Shown: one piece after another, positions 12,601 to 24,246 of the stretch | Numbering within the stretch: the first letter of the stretch is position 1 | Layout of the letters: each line of letters opens with the position of its first letter | Assembly (NCBI GenBank): GCA_000708835.1 | Contig: DF237001.1 | Span: 205,790-269,789 of the forward strand | Reading direction: 5' to 3' | Origin: Klebsormidium nitens | Lineage: Eukaryota > Streptophyta > Klebsormidiophyceae > Klebsormidiales > Klebsormidiaceae | DNA: 64,000 bases | Translations under genes and position numbers: made by a program | The notes under the pieces: model-generated | The model's database searches: none | Told to the model about the DNA's origin: nothing | The model's input: only the letters and a program-made list of their open reading frames with translations

Positions 12601-15600
12601 GACACAAGAATGACTTAGGAGTTCGGTTTGCATCTGTACAGGTTCGAGTTGCAGGAGGGGCTACGGAAGCAGTCCAAAGAGGCTGAGTTGAAACCTCCGA
12701 ACCGGGTGGACTTTCTGCTCGTGGAGCAAGCGGCGACGAGCAAGGAAGGCTACGAGGTCTTCTTCGTGGACGTTCGGAACAGGGTGAGTCGCTGGGCTGA
12801 GACTGGCTATCAGCCTTCACACACGTTCGATGCGGAGCCGTGTCTAGAGCAAATTTCCAGCGTTCGCTTCGACTGGATTAGGTCCCCGGTTTCTCCCAGG
12901 CGGATGGCGGAGCAACCTCGGAAGAAGACGATATATGGGGAATGAGGAAATGCCGGGGTGTTTGGCTGCGTCGTCCTTTTATCCATCTTTCTCAAGGAAG
13001 ATATACGTCAAGCCAAGATACTAAGCCTTCGCTCTCTTTACCGATTTCAGAATGCTACAAGCCAAACCCAGTGGAGTACCCGTGCTCCACCCCCCGGACC
13101 CACTCCGAACCCCAAAGTAATTCTGCAACGTCCATTACGGGGTTCTCAGTGCCACGTTAGCTTACTGTTCTTTCTCTTTGATCGTTCTTTCATCCCGTGT
13201 GTTGCAGGAGGGCGCGCCGCCCACCCAGCTGCTCCACTCATGTCAGGCAACGTGTCAGCCCGTCATTCGGCGCGTGCAGGGGCGCCCGACTGTCGACATT
13301 CAGACCGCTCAGAGGGTGGAGCAAGGCCAGGAGCTGACGCTCAATTACACGTGCTACACGGACTCCGACGACGACGTCACGCGGAACGTAAGCGCCCAAA
13401 AGGAGACGTTACCAGCAACTACTTCAGGACTGGCTCGTGCATCGAAAGAAGTAACTGGCAGCGCGGCTGCGAATAGGAGATAGTGGTCGTTTTCCGTCGG
13501 TCAAAAAATACATGTTTCGTATGAGTGACTCTCTCGGGCCCCGGTATGACCAAGTTGCCGCCCCGTTTCCATGCGGATCTGAATGTACAGTTACACGTTG
13601 GAGCTTATTGTTTGTGGAGAAGTATACTGTCACAATACCCATGGCACTACAATTTTGAAGAAGCGGAGCAAGTAGCAGCGGACTACAGAAGCAGCCAATC
13701 CAACGGCGTAAGCGATCCGAGGCCCTGTTTGGTGCAGGTGTGCTTGTGCGGCATGCCTGCTTGCCGGGGCTCGTGTTTCGTGCACCTGGGACGAGGCCCC
13801 GCCACCGCTGTCCTCAACGAAACGCACTCGTTGCCCGACCGGCTCGCGGTGCTGCTTCGAGCGGTAGGTTATGTGACGAAAAGGAGATATTGGCGAATGT
13901 GACTGACGTCACGTTTCCAAGCAGGCGTTGGTTTATGTTCGAGGCTCTCTGTCGAGGAGTCTCAGTTGTGACTAATTGGCTTAGGCGCCTGGCAGTCACC
14001 GCGCACCCTTTTGGGTGACGTGTCTGACAATCTCTGGTTATAGCGCTGGCTCCCTGACACTAGTCAGAATATGGCGAGCTGCAATGCTGTGGCCAATTGA
14101 GTTGGTGCACCTTTGTCCTGATTCTGGGCAGAGAGCGTGTAGCATTTCGATCAGGATTGCTCGACGAAGTCAAGATGCGCGGAAGCACCTCACAGTGACA
14201 CGTAGAATGTTTCTAAACGGTTCAGTGATGCCAAAAATCAGAACCGCTCGCTTACGTCAGCATGACGTCACTTTCTGCAGAGCTCTGAGGACCTGACGGC
14301 GGCGGAAGAGGAGTTGATAGTCGGCCACGGCTTTGGGCCAATGCTGCCGGACAAAGGGGACGGTCACGCACCGGCGTGGCTCCGAAAGGTGCGCTCGATC
14401 ACTTGCAGACTCTTCTTTACCACCTAGTGTTCTTTTCGTTCACCACCTTTCGAAGCTGGTAAAAGGAGCCGCGCATCTCCGATGGCATGTTAAGCCAATC
14501 CAGTTCCCGACCGCAATCTGTTAGTATGGAGGGAAGGAGAACGGGGCCTCCCGGATGGTCAGTTTTGAGGACTCCTCGGCTATAAACTTGCACATTGACG
14601 ATCTAGAGAGCTCTTCCTGTCAAAGTCAACCGTCGATCCCCTGGGGGTCATAGTCAAAGGGGACCTTACGAGGGTTGGCCGGGAGTCCACGTCCTCCCTA
14701 TGTCCGTGCTGAAATGCTTCGGGAGTGCACAGGGGCCCATGACAGGCAGACACGGACCCACCTTCAAGCATAGATCACCTAAGCATACAAAGAAGACTTC
14801 AGCTTTCGAAAGAATATCAGTCATTCTGTCGTAGACCTTGGATTTAGGCATGCCGCAGCCGATGATCCATGTCAGCGATCCCTTCCGCGTAGACAGACAA
14901 CGTCCTCTTTCTGAAGCTGTCACACGATTTATTGTCTTCCGGTCCCGTGTTTGACCGCTGCTTGTGTGGGCTTCGCCAGTGGGCGGCGCTCGCGCTGGGC
15001 TACATCGAGCGCGAGCAGGAGCTGGTGGCGCGCGCGTTGCAGGGCCCGGAGCACGGCTACAGCAAAAGCGTGGCCGCCGCGGAAGCGAAGCACCTCCTGC
15101 CGCTGCGCCTGCAGGTACGGCCGCAAAGACAGTTCGTCTACGACCGACGCTGAGAAGCTTGCTTCTGCAGGGAGTGTTTCGAGTCTGGCGGCTGATTTTG
15201 GCACCATTTCGGCCTGAAGATTGAGTGGGAAGCGCAGTCTTTGAGTGAGAACGTGACAAAACTTCGATGAGTTCAGGCTGTACTCTTGCAACGAGGCTGT
15301 CCAATCGGAATACTGGTATTAAAGTGCTCAAAGGCCGCCATTCCGAGCCCAAAAGATCTAATCTACGTATTTGAGGCTCTCAAGAAGGTATAGCAAGCGC
15401 TATTGTGAGCACAGTGTAGAGTTTCGGTGTAACTGGTCAATTACACCCATTGCTGGCCAGGTTGGCAACTGTGCAAGCAACCCGCCCGCTGATGAGACCC
15501 CCAACCTCTTTGCGAGCGCCCTGCTCGTCGGACCGGCTCTCGTATCACAAATGTCGCGCGTCTCCAAAACCGGACCCAAATAAACCAACTGCTTGCCCTC

Positions 15601-18600
15601 CTTCCCCCAGCACCTGTACATCACGTTGGACCGCGTCCAGCACTGCCTGGCGGGCCAGCCGCCGGACGTCCGCGAGCGGCCCCCCCTGCGCGCGCTCAAC
15701 GCGGGCGAGGTGTGCGAGTACCTGTGGACGGGCCGCCGCTCCGTGGGGCGCTGCCTCGTCGGCCGGCTGGCCCCGGTGCTCTGCCCCGACTGCACCGCAC
15801 GGGGCAAGGAGAGGCTCAAGGTATGGGCGGGGCGTGGTTGGGACTCGTTTGCTCTTCTCACGGGGCACTTCGGTGATGCGCCATCTGAGCGGAAGGACGG
15901 GCGGTGTGGGGGCGGAGGTTTTCGGAGAGCTGATTCGCAGGACTCTTGTGCTGTCGCGTCTATTGTGCTATTTAGGATGCTAACATTACGGCTCGTGCAC
16001 GTAGAGACTGTTTTGTAGATGTTAGACTAGGAGATGTTGATTCGTCAGTCTTTCCACTTTCTTGTTCCCCTTGGTTGACGTTTTTCGCATTGAAACCCGC
16101 TCGAGGAGCCTCGCAGAAGCAAAAGGTAGTGTCGAGAGAGTGTACACTGTTGTGACGTCATCAGTCTTGCGCTTGCAGCTGATCCAGCACCCCACTCCGG
16201 GCTGTGCCGCGCTCCACCGCGCCTTGCGGACGCCCTCCACGTCGACAGGGGAGTCCCCCGCTGATGTCATCAAGGCAGCACTGAACCAGCTAGCAGCTGA
16301 TGTGAGTTGCACTTCAGCAGCACCATCCGCCATAGTAAAAAGGTCACTTTTTCAAGAATAGAAGTGCAACGTCACCCGTCACTTACGTCACATACACGTC
16401 ACAAAGATGCACTCGTCACATATGTCACACACCCGCACACGTCACTCTTATTTCCCCGTCCCTCGCGTCACACCACCAAACACGTCTCGATGCAACGTCA
16501 CACACGCATCGAAAAACCGTACGTCACATACTTCACAAGTCACATCAATGTACCAAAATTCCGAGCTGAAGATCTTGCGTGAGAATCTTTGATAGCGCGC
16601 TTTAGATGGAAAGGACACCTTGAAGCCGCTCGGAGTTTCGTAGTGGCAGTCAGGCGGGTACTAAGATTGAGGTATCATTCCTGAGTACGTGACTTCCCTG
16701 ATCTCTGTTTCTAATCATCAGCACCGTCAGCACCGATCCAAAAGGTCCTCCTTTGCGCACCAAATTGCGACGTCACAGGTCACACAGGTCACAGGTCAAA
16801 CACGTCACATACACGTCACATATACGTCACACACGTCACACGTCACTCAGGCCATACACATTTCAAAGCGACGTCATACACACGTCCTACACTCGTACGT
16901 CAACACATCAAATGTTGCATTTCACGTGTATTTAAATTTGAGACCCCGAGCTTAAGATCTTGCGTGAGGATTGTAAATTTGCGCCGTTTACGGAAAGGAC
17001 ATCGTGGAGCCACTCGGGAGTCACGTCGCCGACAGTCAGGCGGGTACCCGGGATCAGACATCAATTTTGGATTTCTTTGAGATACATTAAGATTATTTAT
17101 CGCTGAAATCACACCAATATTGCAGGGATCAGTTCAACCGCGCTTTCTATCTAATTGCTTCGGTGAGAAGGATGGATGTTTTTGGGTAGATGGAACTATC
17201 AGTCAGTCTAACTTAACGTACTTACTACTGACTACGGTCCGTCTGGACTGATTGCCCACTGTGTTTGCGCCTTCCGTCTCAAATTGGCTCTCATAGGGTA
17301 CTGAAAATGCTTGACGTCTTGGCTTGCACTTCTCCTATCTTCAGATCAGCGCCTTCGAGTCGGACGTATGCGTCGCCGCGCGCGATCTGCTCCGCTTCTT
17401 GACAAGGTAAGCTTGCACTTTCGGCGGTGCTATGACGCTCCTTTTCCACGCCCTTGACCGCCTGTGTCAAGCTGGCAAGCTCCAACAGTATTGCACGCCT
17501 CTCGCATTTCGTCCCTCTTCTTTTGGACGGCGGTTCCACAGCACAATGTAAGTCTGGTAATTGGCAAAGGCCCTGCATTCAGACGCTAAGGGGCCTTTTG
17601 CAGCATGCGAAAGATTCAGAAACCTCGACGCTGGGCCACTGTCTGGATGATTGGGATTATTGAGAAGACGGTAGTCGTGCTTAGATCCCAAAGCGACGGG
17701 GATCGCGACTTTGTGCAGGTGGAGAATGCGGTAGCTTGGCGGGTTGCTACCGGATCCTCCACCGTACTTTCACGCGCCTTGGCTTCGGCACTAGGACGAC
17801 CCCCAGCCTATTCTTACTGGGGGGAAGCGTCCGTTGTGTCCATTTTACTTGCCCAATCCAAGCGCCTATTGCCGGGGATATCGTGCAGCCCGCTCTCTAA
17901 AACTCTGAACTTACTCCCCCCTGCAGCACCGAGACCTTCATCCAAGCGCACCGCTACGATCCCGTCACCTCTGCCCCCGTCAGCATCCCCGTAGGTGACG
18001 TCAGCGGCGCACCCCTCTCGCAAGCTGGCCCAATTCCCCAATTGCCGCAACCAGAGGCCTCGGGACGGCTTACTGGATCGGAACTACGGCAGTCGGAGCA
18101 GGGGGACAGTGTTCTTTCGGAAGGTGCCCCGCTTAGCACTGCGGCACAAAACGCTGAGCCATTTTCTAGCATTTCGAAACCCTCGGTTTCCGCTGCGGCT
18201 TCTCGCCATCCAGACAGGGACGCAACCAACCGGGATGCACCGGAAAGCGGGCTACCCGGGACTCGGGAAGGAAACGGGGCGACGATGCGGGCGCAGGATT
18301 TTGCGGGGGTGGCGGCTCGAAGCCGCGTGTCAGATGAGCTTAGAAAGAAAACGGCTGGAGCTTCGAGTAGCGACGGGGTAGACTCGGAAGAAGCCCACAC
18401 GGGTCCGTCGACGGGGCGAGAAAGTGCGCACGTGGCAGCAGGAGCGTCGGCGGACGGCGCGGCCCGGCCCTGTGTGGTATCCTTCACCAAAACGTACCCC
18501 GGGGAATACATCCTGGCGCAGCTGCTGTTTTGGCACCGGAACGCGCCCGGGTTCGATCCCGTGGCGGCGCTCGGGGAAAGTCTCCGGGGCACGTGTCTGC

Positions 18601-19547
18601 TTCCGGACGCGGAGTCGGTGACACGGCCCGCGGTGCCCGGGGAGAGGGCCACGTGGCTGCGGAAGCTGACGACGGAGCCGGGGGGGCCGTGGCCGTCGCA
18701 GTGGCGGTTCAAGGAGGACGCGTTGCAGGTGAGGGGTTCTGGTTTGAGATGCAGGGTTCGGAGAATGGCGAATGGGTTGTGTTGGGGTGCGTTTGTGTGC
18801 GTTGCAACCCCGCTCGCATCGGTGAAGGTTCAGCAACGACTCAATGAAAAGGCCGACGGATCCCCTGGTCTTTGAGTGCGTCGCTCGAGGAAGCAGGTAC
18901 CAATGTTCCGTAAAGTACTCCTGATCCGCAGACTACAAACAAGCGGCCGATCGGGTTGGACGTTTCCGGAAGGCGAGACTTTGCGACTTCGGGAATATAC
19001 CTACTGTTTCGCCTGATGCATCTGATCTTCATTAACCCCCACGACTGCCCGAGGAAGTAACCCACCGTCGACTCCGTTGGCTTGCTAGCCTTTTATATCG
19101 CACAGTCCTGTTGATCCTTCTTTCCAAGTGCTGCCAATCGCTGCTTGCAACGTTTCTTAGAGGTTGCTCCTTCAAGGCAAGTGCGAAGTCAAAAGGCCAA
19201 AAGCTGGAGGCTCGTGGAGATAAGCTCGACACCAACGAGGTGCTTCCACCAATGCGTGTGTGCTGAAGAGCCACTGTTCCCGCACGTCGTTGATGATATG
19301 GTTTCCAAGCGGTCACCTTTCTGCATGTTCCTATGAATACGATCATTGGGTGGGTTTCTGAAACTTAGCTGCCCGTATTCAAGAAATAATAGGAGAATGG
19401 TTCTCGTGCAGATTGACAAGCCTCTCATATCTTGATCATGCGCAGGCAACTCTTGGGAATCCGCTCGTGGACGCAGCTATTCGCCGTCAGATCACGTGTG
19501 AAAGTGGGGCCTTGCTTCTGCCACCGCTGCTTCTTGACAACATATAA
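6611..19547 (+). CDS. ATXR3/SDG2-like SET-domain protein (putative histone H3K4 methyltransferase)
   Basis: Seventeen exons give 1630 residues: 6611-8671, 9033-9154, 9594-9812, 10115-10193, 10839-11015, 11543-11692, 12226-12320, 12642-12783, 13208-13387, 13738-13863, 14281-14388, 14980-15114, 15611-15820, 16179-16301, 17345-17406, 17927-18728, 19446-19547. Phases close exactly at the TAA. Exon 1 encodes an E/R-rich coiled coil (about 117-208), a basic stretch TKRKRKRNR near 386 and a Cys cluster (CPVC..., about 500-520). The SET region spans about 937-1075 with WFELQEGL, HSCQATC and ELTLNY. A post-SET CxCx4C follows (CLCGMPAC, 1077-1084). Beyond it the protein follows the C-terminal region of plant ATXR3 (ITLDRVQ; KTYPGEYILAQLLFW; GNPLVDAAI in the last exon). 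ATXR3/SDG2 deposits H3K4me3 in plant chromatin; this copy is shorter than the roughly 2300-residue Arabidopsis protein. Intron 4 needs a GC donor. SET core motifs are altered (see findings), so activity is uncertain. The start is the first in-frame ATG. Confidence 0.87.
16370..17047. repeat. Two-unit composite repeat with CGTCAC arrays, in an intron of the SET gene
   Basis: Lies in the intron between exons 14 and 15 (16302-17344). Each unit has a block dense in CGTCAC/ACGTCA words (about 16370-16555 and 16765-16930), then a conserved stretch of about 100 bp (16561-16661 and 16946-17047). The conserved stretch starts CCGAGCT(G/T)AAGATCTTGCGTG and ends in CAGGCGGGTAC. The period is about 385 bp. 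Word spacing in the arrays is irregular. Confidence 0.75.
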
Positions 19548-21238
19548 ACGGGTCAACCCTCGCCTCATGTACGGCGGAGTCGTTCGTAAAAGCTGTTTTC
19601 GTTGATTCAAACGCCTTTCGAGTGGCTGACAGTAACTTAACGATCGAAAGGATGCCACGTCGTCCAGATGCGGATGGCACGCATGAGGTCTTATTCGATG
19701 TGAACTTCGTAAATCTTAGCCGAGTTGTAGTGAACCATTATACATCAACTGGGCTCGACCGCCTGAGCAGTCTTTGGCTTTCGGGGGCTATGTGCAAAGC
19801 TCCGCCACTTTTTAGTAGTTTGAGCAACGTTTCGGACGCGCATGTGCAGAGCCTATGCCTTCAGCGCGTTGCTCGCTATAGCCGCCATGAATCCGCTTGA
19901 GCCATGTAGATTTGCTGCGGTCTCTCATTGATAGCAGCCGAAGTATCAGATTGAAGCAAGAAGCATGCTCATGCTAGATGACTATAACGAGTCTCGACGG
20001 CGAGTGTCCGACTCTTGACTCTAGCCATTCATTCTCCGACCAGATCATGGCATCATACTATAGTTGTCGGGCCAGTGCATGCATGACGGATCGATCTAAC
20101 TAAGATTACCGTAGTCCGCGTTGCAGGCTGAACATACGGTAGTACTGTATGCTCAGGTATGCAAGCTTCGCTGGGCCTCTGTAGATACATCATACGTACC
20201 GGTGAATCGGATCAATGGCCCTTGCTGAGCCTGGTCGGGCTGGATACCATTTCCATTTTCGCCGCTTCGACGAAAATTACGTTAGATATGTAGGTCCTAG
20301 GTCCTAGGTCCTAGGTATACCGGTAGCCTTCAATGAATACGGCGCCCGACGGTGCGAGATTCGGATTTGCTGCATTTTCGAAAGCTCAGAGCCGTCGATC
20401 GGAATCCAATACATTTACCTTCTTTTCCCAAGAGTATATCTCAACCGTTGCGAACACTCGCGGCCATTGCATCGACGGTCCGATCCTGATTCCTGACGTA
20501 CCAAGTCGTATACGGCATACGTACATTGAGATCCTTGACGTCACCTTGTTTCGATACGGACCGTACGATTGCTGACCCCAAAATCATTGGAATTCCAAAA
20601 ATACGAACTTTGAAATAGGTACTGGTAACAATCAGTGTTTCTTCGATCCAAGTTCCGGTACTGTACCGTGTACGTACGCAAGTCCTGACTCCTGTCGGAC
20701 GCCGAGGCCTCTGGGCCGGCTCTGGCCAGCCGAGGCTCGAATATTACAGTGGCCGGTTGACCGGGATAACGGCCGTTAAAGTAGTACTGGTATCTTACAC
20801 GGTATGTACCTGTGGTACTACCGTGCAGCTTATAAATCCGCCTCGATCTTCTCAATTATATTGGAAATATGTTGAATGTATGATGACGTCAAACAATCGC
20901 AGTCAATCATGTACGGTGATTGTTTTGGATCGTTTCCAATATTAAGGCATCAACCGGGCGCCATTCTCGATCACGGGCGGTCTACCGGTATCCATATTAG
21001 GTATGGCCTGTTTTGCCGACGGGTTCATTGAATTGTTTGCCCGTTGCCTGCTAGCGCTCGGCGGTCGGAGTCCGGACTCCAGACCCGGGAATTGGAAATT
21101 TTAAGTTCCGGCCACCAGGTGGGTTGGCCGGAGACTCGGAGCTAGGTCGGAGCCAGGGCTTTTCTTGCTTTTGCTTTGCTTTTGCGCACCGATTATGGCC
21201 CGTACGTGCATACTTAAGGCTCGGCTGACGACAATCCA

Positions 21239-21256
21239 TCATCACACGTGTGATGA
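21239..21256. promoter_or_regulatory. 18-bp perfect palindrome centred on a G-box (CACGTG)
   Basis: TCATCACACGTGTGATGA equals its own reverse complement and has CACGTG at its centre. G-boxes bind bHLH and bZIP factors in plants. It lies about 3 kb upstream of the WOX start, so its target is uncertain. Confidence 0.3.
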
Positions 21257-21877
21257 CATGCCTCTGCAGATTGAGCCCAGAGAATCCAGCTGGCAGAGTC
21301 CGATGTCAACAGGAACAACCTGCACCCGGTGTTCCGAACGTCGAACTCCGGTAGCAGGTTTGCTAGCTATAATCACGACCGTCTGCAAATGATGAGCTCT
21401 TTCTTACCAAATATGGGCTGCCTTTTCTAAAGTGGTGTCAGGAACTGGTCCCAACTACCTACCCCGGGGCCCGTCGATCGAACGAGCTTGGGGTATTAGC
21501 GCGTGTCAATCCGGTACGGTACTCCAGAGTCCAAATCTCGAAAGCGGGTTAGACATACGGACACGTCGAAACCATAAACCGATACCTGGTTCAGGCCGAG
21601 TCGTCGACCGAACGCTTCGAACCTAACCTAGAAGTTCTGGTCAAGGGTGGGTAGCGTACCGCGCACCTGTAGTAGGCACCGGTCTAACTCCCAAGGTCCT
21701 TTCCGTCCCTTTCCGATACAGGCATTTTTAACACCACGACTATAGTGGGGATGCTCCATTTCCGCCGGACGCGCATCCGTTTCACGGTAGTGTGCACTGT
21801 GCACTCAGCACTGTGCACGGCGACGTTTGATCCAGCATTTGTGGCCACTTGGTACCAGGAAGCATGCTTGCCCGTGC

Positions 21878-22246
21878 TCACTGCACTGAAGAAAGTGGAG
21901 AAGCGAGGCCTGCCTTTCGTGTCGCCTCTTCTGAGCCCCTCGGGGTTCCGCTCGCTTGTCTGATGGTGACCGGAACATCTTGCACATCACTGGCCAATTC
22001 GATAATACGATATCCGCCAGAACTATTGTTCCGGTCCGAGGAGTCCGCTGCTCGCATTAATTTGTCGTTGTCAGGGCGACCAAGGTTCCGATTTACATCT
22101 CTGGTTTGTCGGAAAGTGCGTAGCAATCCGGCACGGAAATGCCGAAGTCGTGACAACCGTCGTCCCAGCTCCTCATGCAACTTGCGAGTCATGGCGGCAG
22201 TCATGAATGCGGCACTCATGAAACCTTCGTGAGGAGTCAAGCGCAT
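21878..22246 (-). CDS. Possible single-exon hypothetical protein (122 residues)
   Basis: An uninterrupted minus-strand frame from an ATG at 22246 to a stop at 21878. The product is basic in its first half (MTRKLHEELGRRLSRLRHFR) and polar afterwards. I recognise no family. It could be a small gene, a decayed element fragment or chance. It is listed because it is the most protein-like frame in a large gene-free region. Confidence 0.2.
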   Translation of the reverse strand: MRLTPHEGFMSAAFMTAAMTRKLHEELGRRLSRLRHFRAGLLRTFRQTRDVNRNLGRPDNDKLMRAADSSDRNNSSGGYRIIELASDVQDVPVTIRQASGTPRGSEEATRKAGLASPLSSVQ

Positions 22247-24246
22247 CGTTTGTTGCGGCAACCTCCTCTGCACCCTGCATGCCTCCTGGCCTTCTCTCCG
22301 TCAATATGCCCATGCCACACGGCGCGCCGCCAACCGTGCTGAGTGGGGCAAAAGGTGGGGGGGGGAAGCAAGTGGCCTAAACTTCAAGTTGGCGGGTAGA
22401 CTCCAACACTTTGACGAGGAAGGAGCTTTGAGCTGTGACCAGTGCGTAGCTGAGCTGTGCAGACAGGATCCTGCAAGTAGCTGGGCCTAGGACTAAGAGA
22501 GCTAGCTGGTGTGAGCTTTGTCTAGGGTGATGCAGGGTTGGGGCGTTTTTGAGCGAAGCCCAAAGCTGTCGGCTAACAGTCAGCTATGAAAGAGAAGACA
22601 GCCGGCATTACGTTTTAGGGAGAGGATTTTGCACGACCGAAGCTAGAGGGTTCAACTGCACCCTCATCAACGCCTGTTTTGGCCTTCACGGGGTGGCCAC
22701 AGGTGGAATGCAAGTGGAACAGGTAATGATGACATGCTTCCCCGCGTCACCCCTTCATTTGACCATTGTGGGCTTCGTTGACCATTCCGCCATGATTTCA
22801 AAATCAGTGTCAAAGTTGGGAGCTTCTCTGTTGTAGGGCCGATTTCTTGTTGAACTCTGAGAAACGCCTTCCAATCTGGAGCTATGCGTTGCATGTGGCT
22901 GTCTTACAAGCAGTTCAGAACTGGAGGTACGGCAAATGCAGGGTTTTAGTCAGGATGGTAAAATGCTGTCCAAATGCTGTCTTGTGGCGGGCTCCTATAG
23001 CACTCTTGGAACGGGTAAAGTACGGAGGAACTTCTGTAGCACTTGTCAGGTGGGCAAAGCAGCAGGAAAGTCACGCTTCTTTGCACAGTTGGGCTGCTTG
23101 GGCCCACAATCCCCTAGCATGTGGCAGCAAAAAGCCCCTTGTGCTTTTCCTTCGCGCTTTGGGTGGACACGGGCTTCGTGGATTCTGGATGCCATGTGCA
23201 TTGATGTCAGTGGCAGTCAAGCTCTGGACAGTGTAATCTCTGTCTACATTTGCTGTGACCTTGACTTTGACTTGGTTTCAGCACCATTTGGTCCATTTGC
23301 TTTTGTGGCGGTTACGTGTTTCGGAGCCTTCGCTGGCCAAACCCGTCCCTTGCTCGTTTCTGAATATTACCAACACAGAGTCGAACAACTTTTACCTGGC
23401 CGGGCTGCTTACTAATAATTATGGAGCCTCTCACTCTTGTTCCGGGGTTGAAGCCTAACACTTGGTCAGCTGCTGGTCACAGGAAGCATCTGCTTCTCGG
23501 ATTCAGCTGTTGAAGGAACCCGAGTGCCAGTCAACTCAATTGAGGGGATAATGCCAGAGAATAATTGGTAGTAATGGCAGGATCACAGGTGGTCATTTCA
23601 CAATCTGGTGGGATTCTACACAATTCGCGAGTTCGGCCGCGATGTGACAAGCAAATACCCCCTGCCCTCTCCTGCCCCATTATTCTGGTGAAAGGTGCTA
23701 GTAAAAGGGCCACGATTTGACAAAAAGGGGAGACACCTCATTTTGCATGAGCTTTGCCGTTTAATTCGAGTCCCCTTGCTTAAGTGATGCAGCCAATCAT
23801 CAGCCAATTTTGACCCCCATGCTTACCCAGCACAGGTGCCCTACAGGCTGGGTGGCCTGTTCAAAAGAGTTGCTGCATCGTCGCTTGTTGCCCACCTTTG
23901 CCCATCAGCATTCACAAAATCTCGGTTTAAGGAATCACCCTCCATTGACAGTCCCAAGATAGGAGGCAACCAGATCTGGTGCGTGCCTCATGCTGTGCAC
24001 GTTGCCTTGGCCCCACTGACCCGCCCTCATTGTCGCATGCAGGCTTACTAAACGCCCTGAGAACAGCTGTCTCTGAGAATACCACCAGCAGCCTCCATCT
24101 TCAGCACAGCATTGACTGGGGGCTGTCCGCTGAGCAAAAAAAGAGGGTACTTTAGAGTAGGCCCCAGCTTGCATCTCAGTGACAATTGGCCGGGCTGGCC
24201 CGAATGCTCCCCCGCCGGTGCCCCCCCCCATGGTGCGGGCAGTAAG

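Larger units (their letters stand above)
19548..24246. other. Intergenic region between SET and WOX genes; WOX upstream sequence
   Basis: No gene with convincing splice structure was found in these 4.7 kb. Bases from about 19900 to 21700 are rich in short self-complementary words (GTAC, CCGG, TGCATGCA) and hold a TAGGTCC tandem at 20291-20315. A perfect 14-bp palindrome lies at 21067-21080 and an 18-bp palindrome at 21239-21256. CACTGTGCAC occurs twice at 21795-21804 and 21809-21818. The last 2 kb are presumably WOX promoter and 5' leader. Confidence 0.5.

Noticed and set aside
14666-15352. Minus-strand 228-residue frame opposite exon 12 of the SET gene
   Set aside because: The plus-strand exon here is in phase with its neighbours and matches ATXR3; the antisense frame shows no family features.
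16370-16930. CGTCAC arrays as a CRISPR-like array
   Set aside because: Repeats are 6 bp, irregularly spaced, without unique spacers, and lie in an intron of a eukaryotic gene.
19622-19900. Plus-strand 92-residue frame just after the SET gene
   Set aside because: The SET gene closes in phase at 19547 with a homologous last exon, so this frame is probably 3' UTR or chance.
22847-23236. Plus-strand 129-residue frame upstream of the WOX gene
   Set aside because: No domain, unusual Trp/Cys/Lys content and no splice logic linking it to the WOX frame; more likely leader or intergenic sequence.
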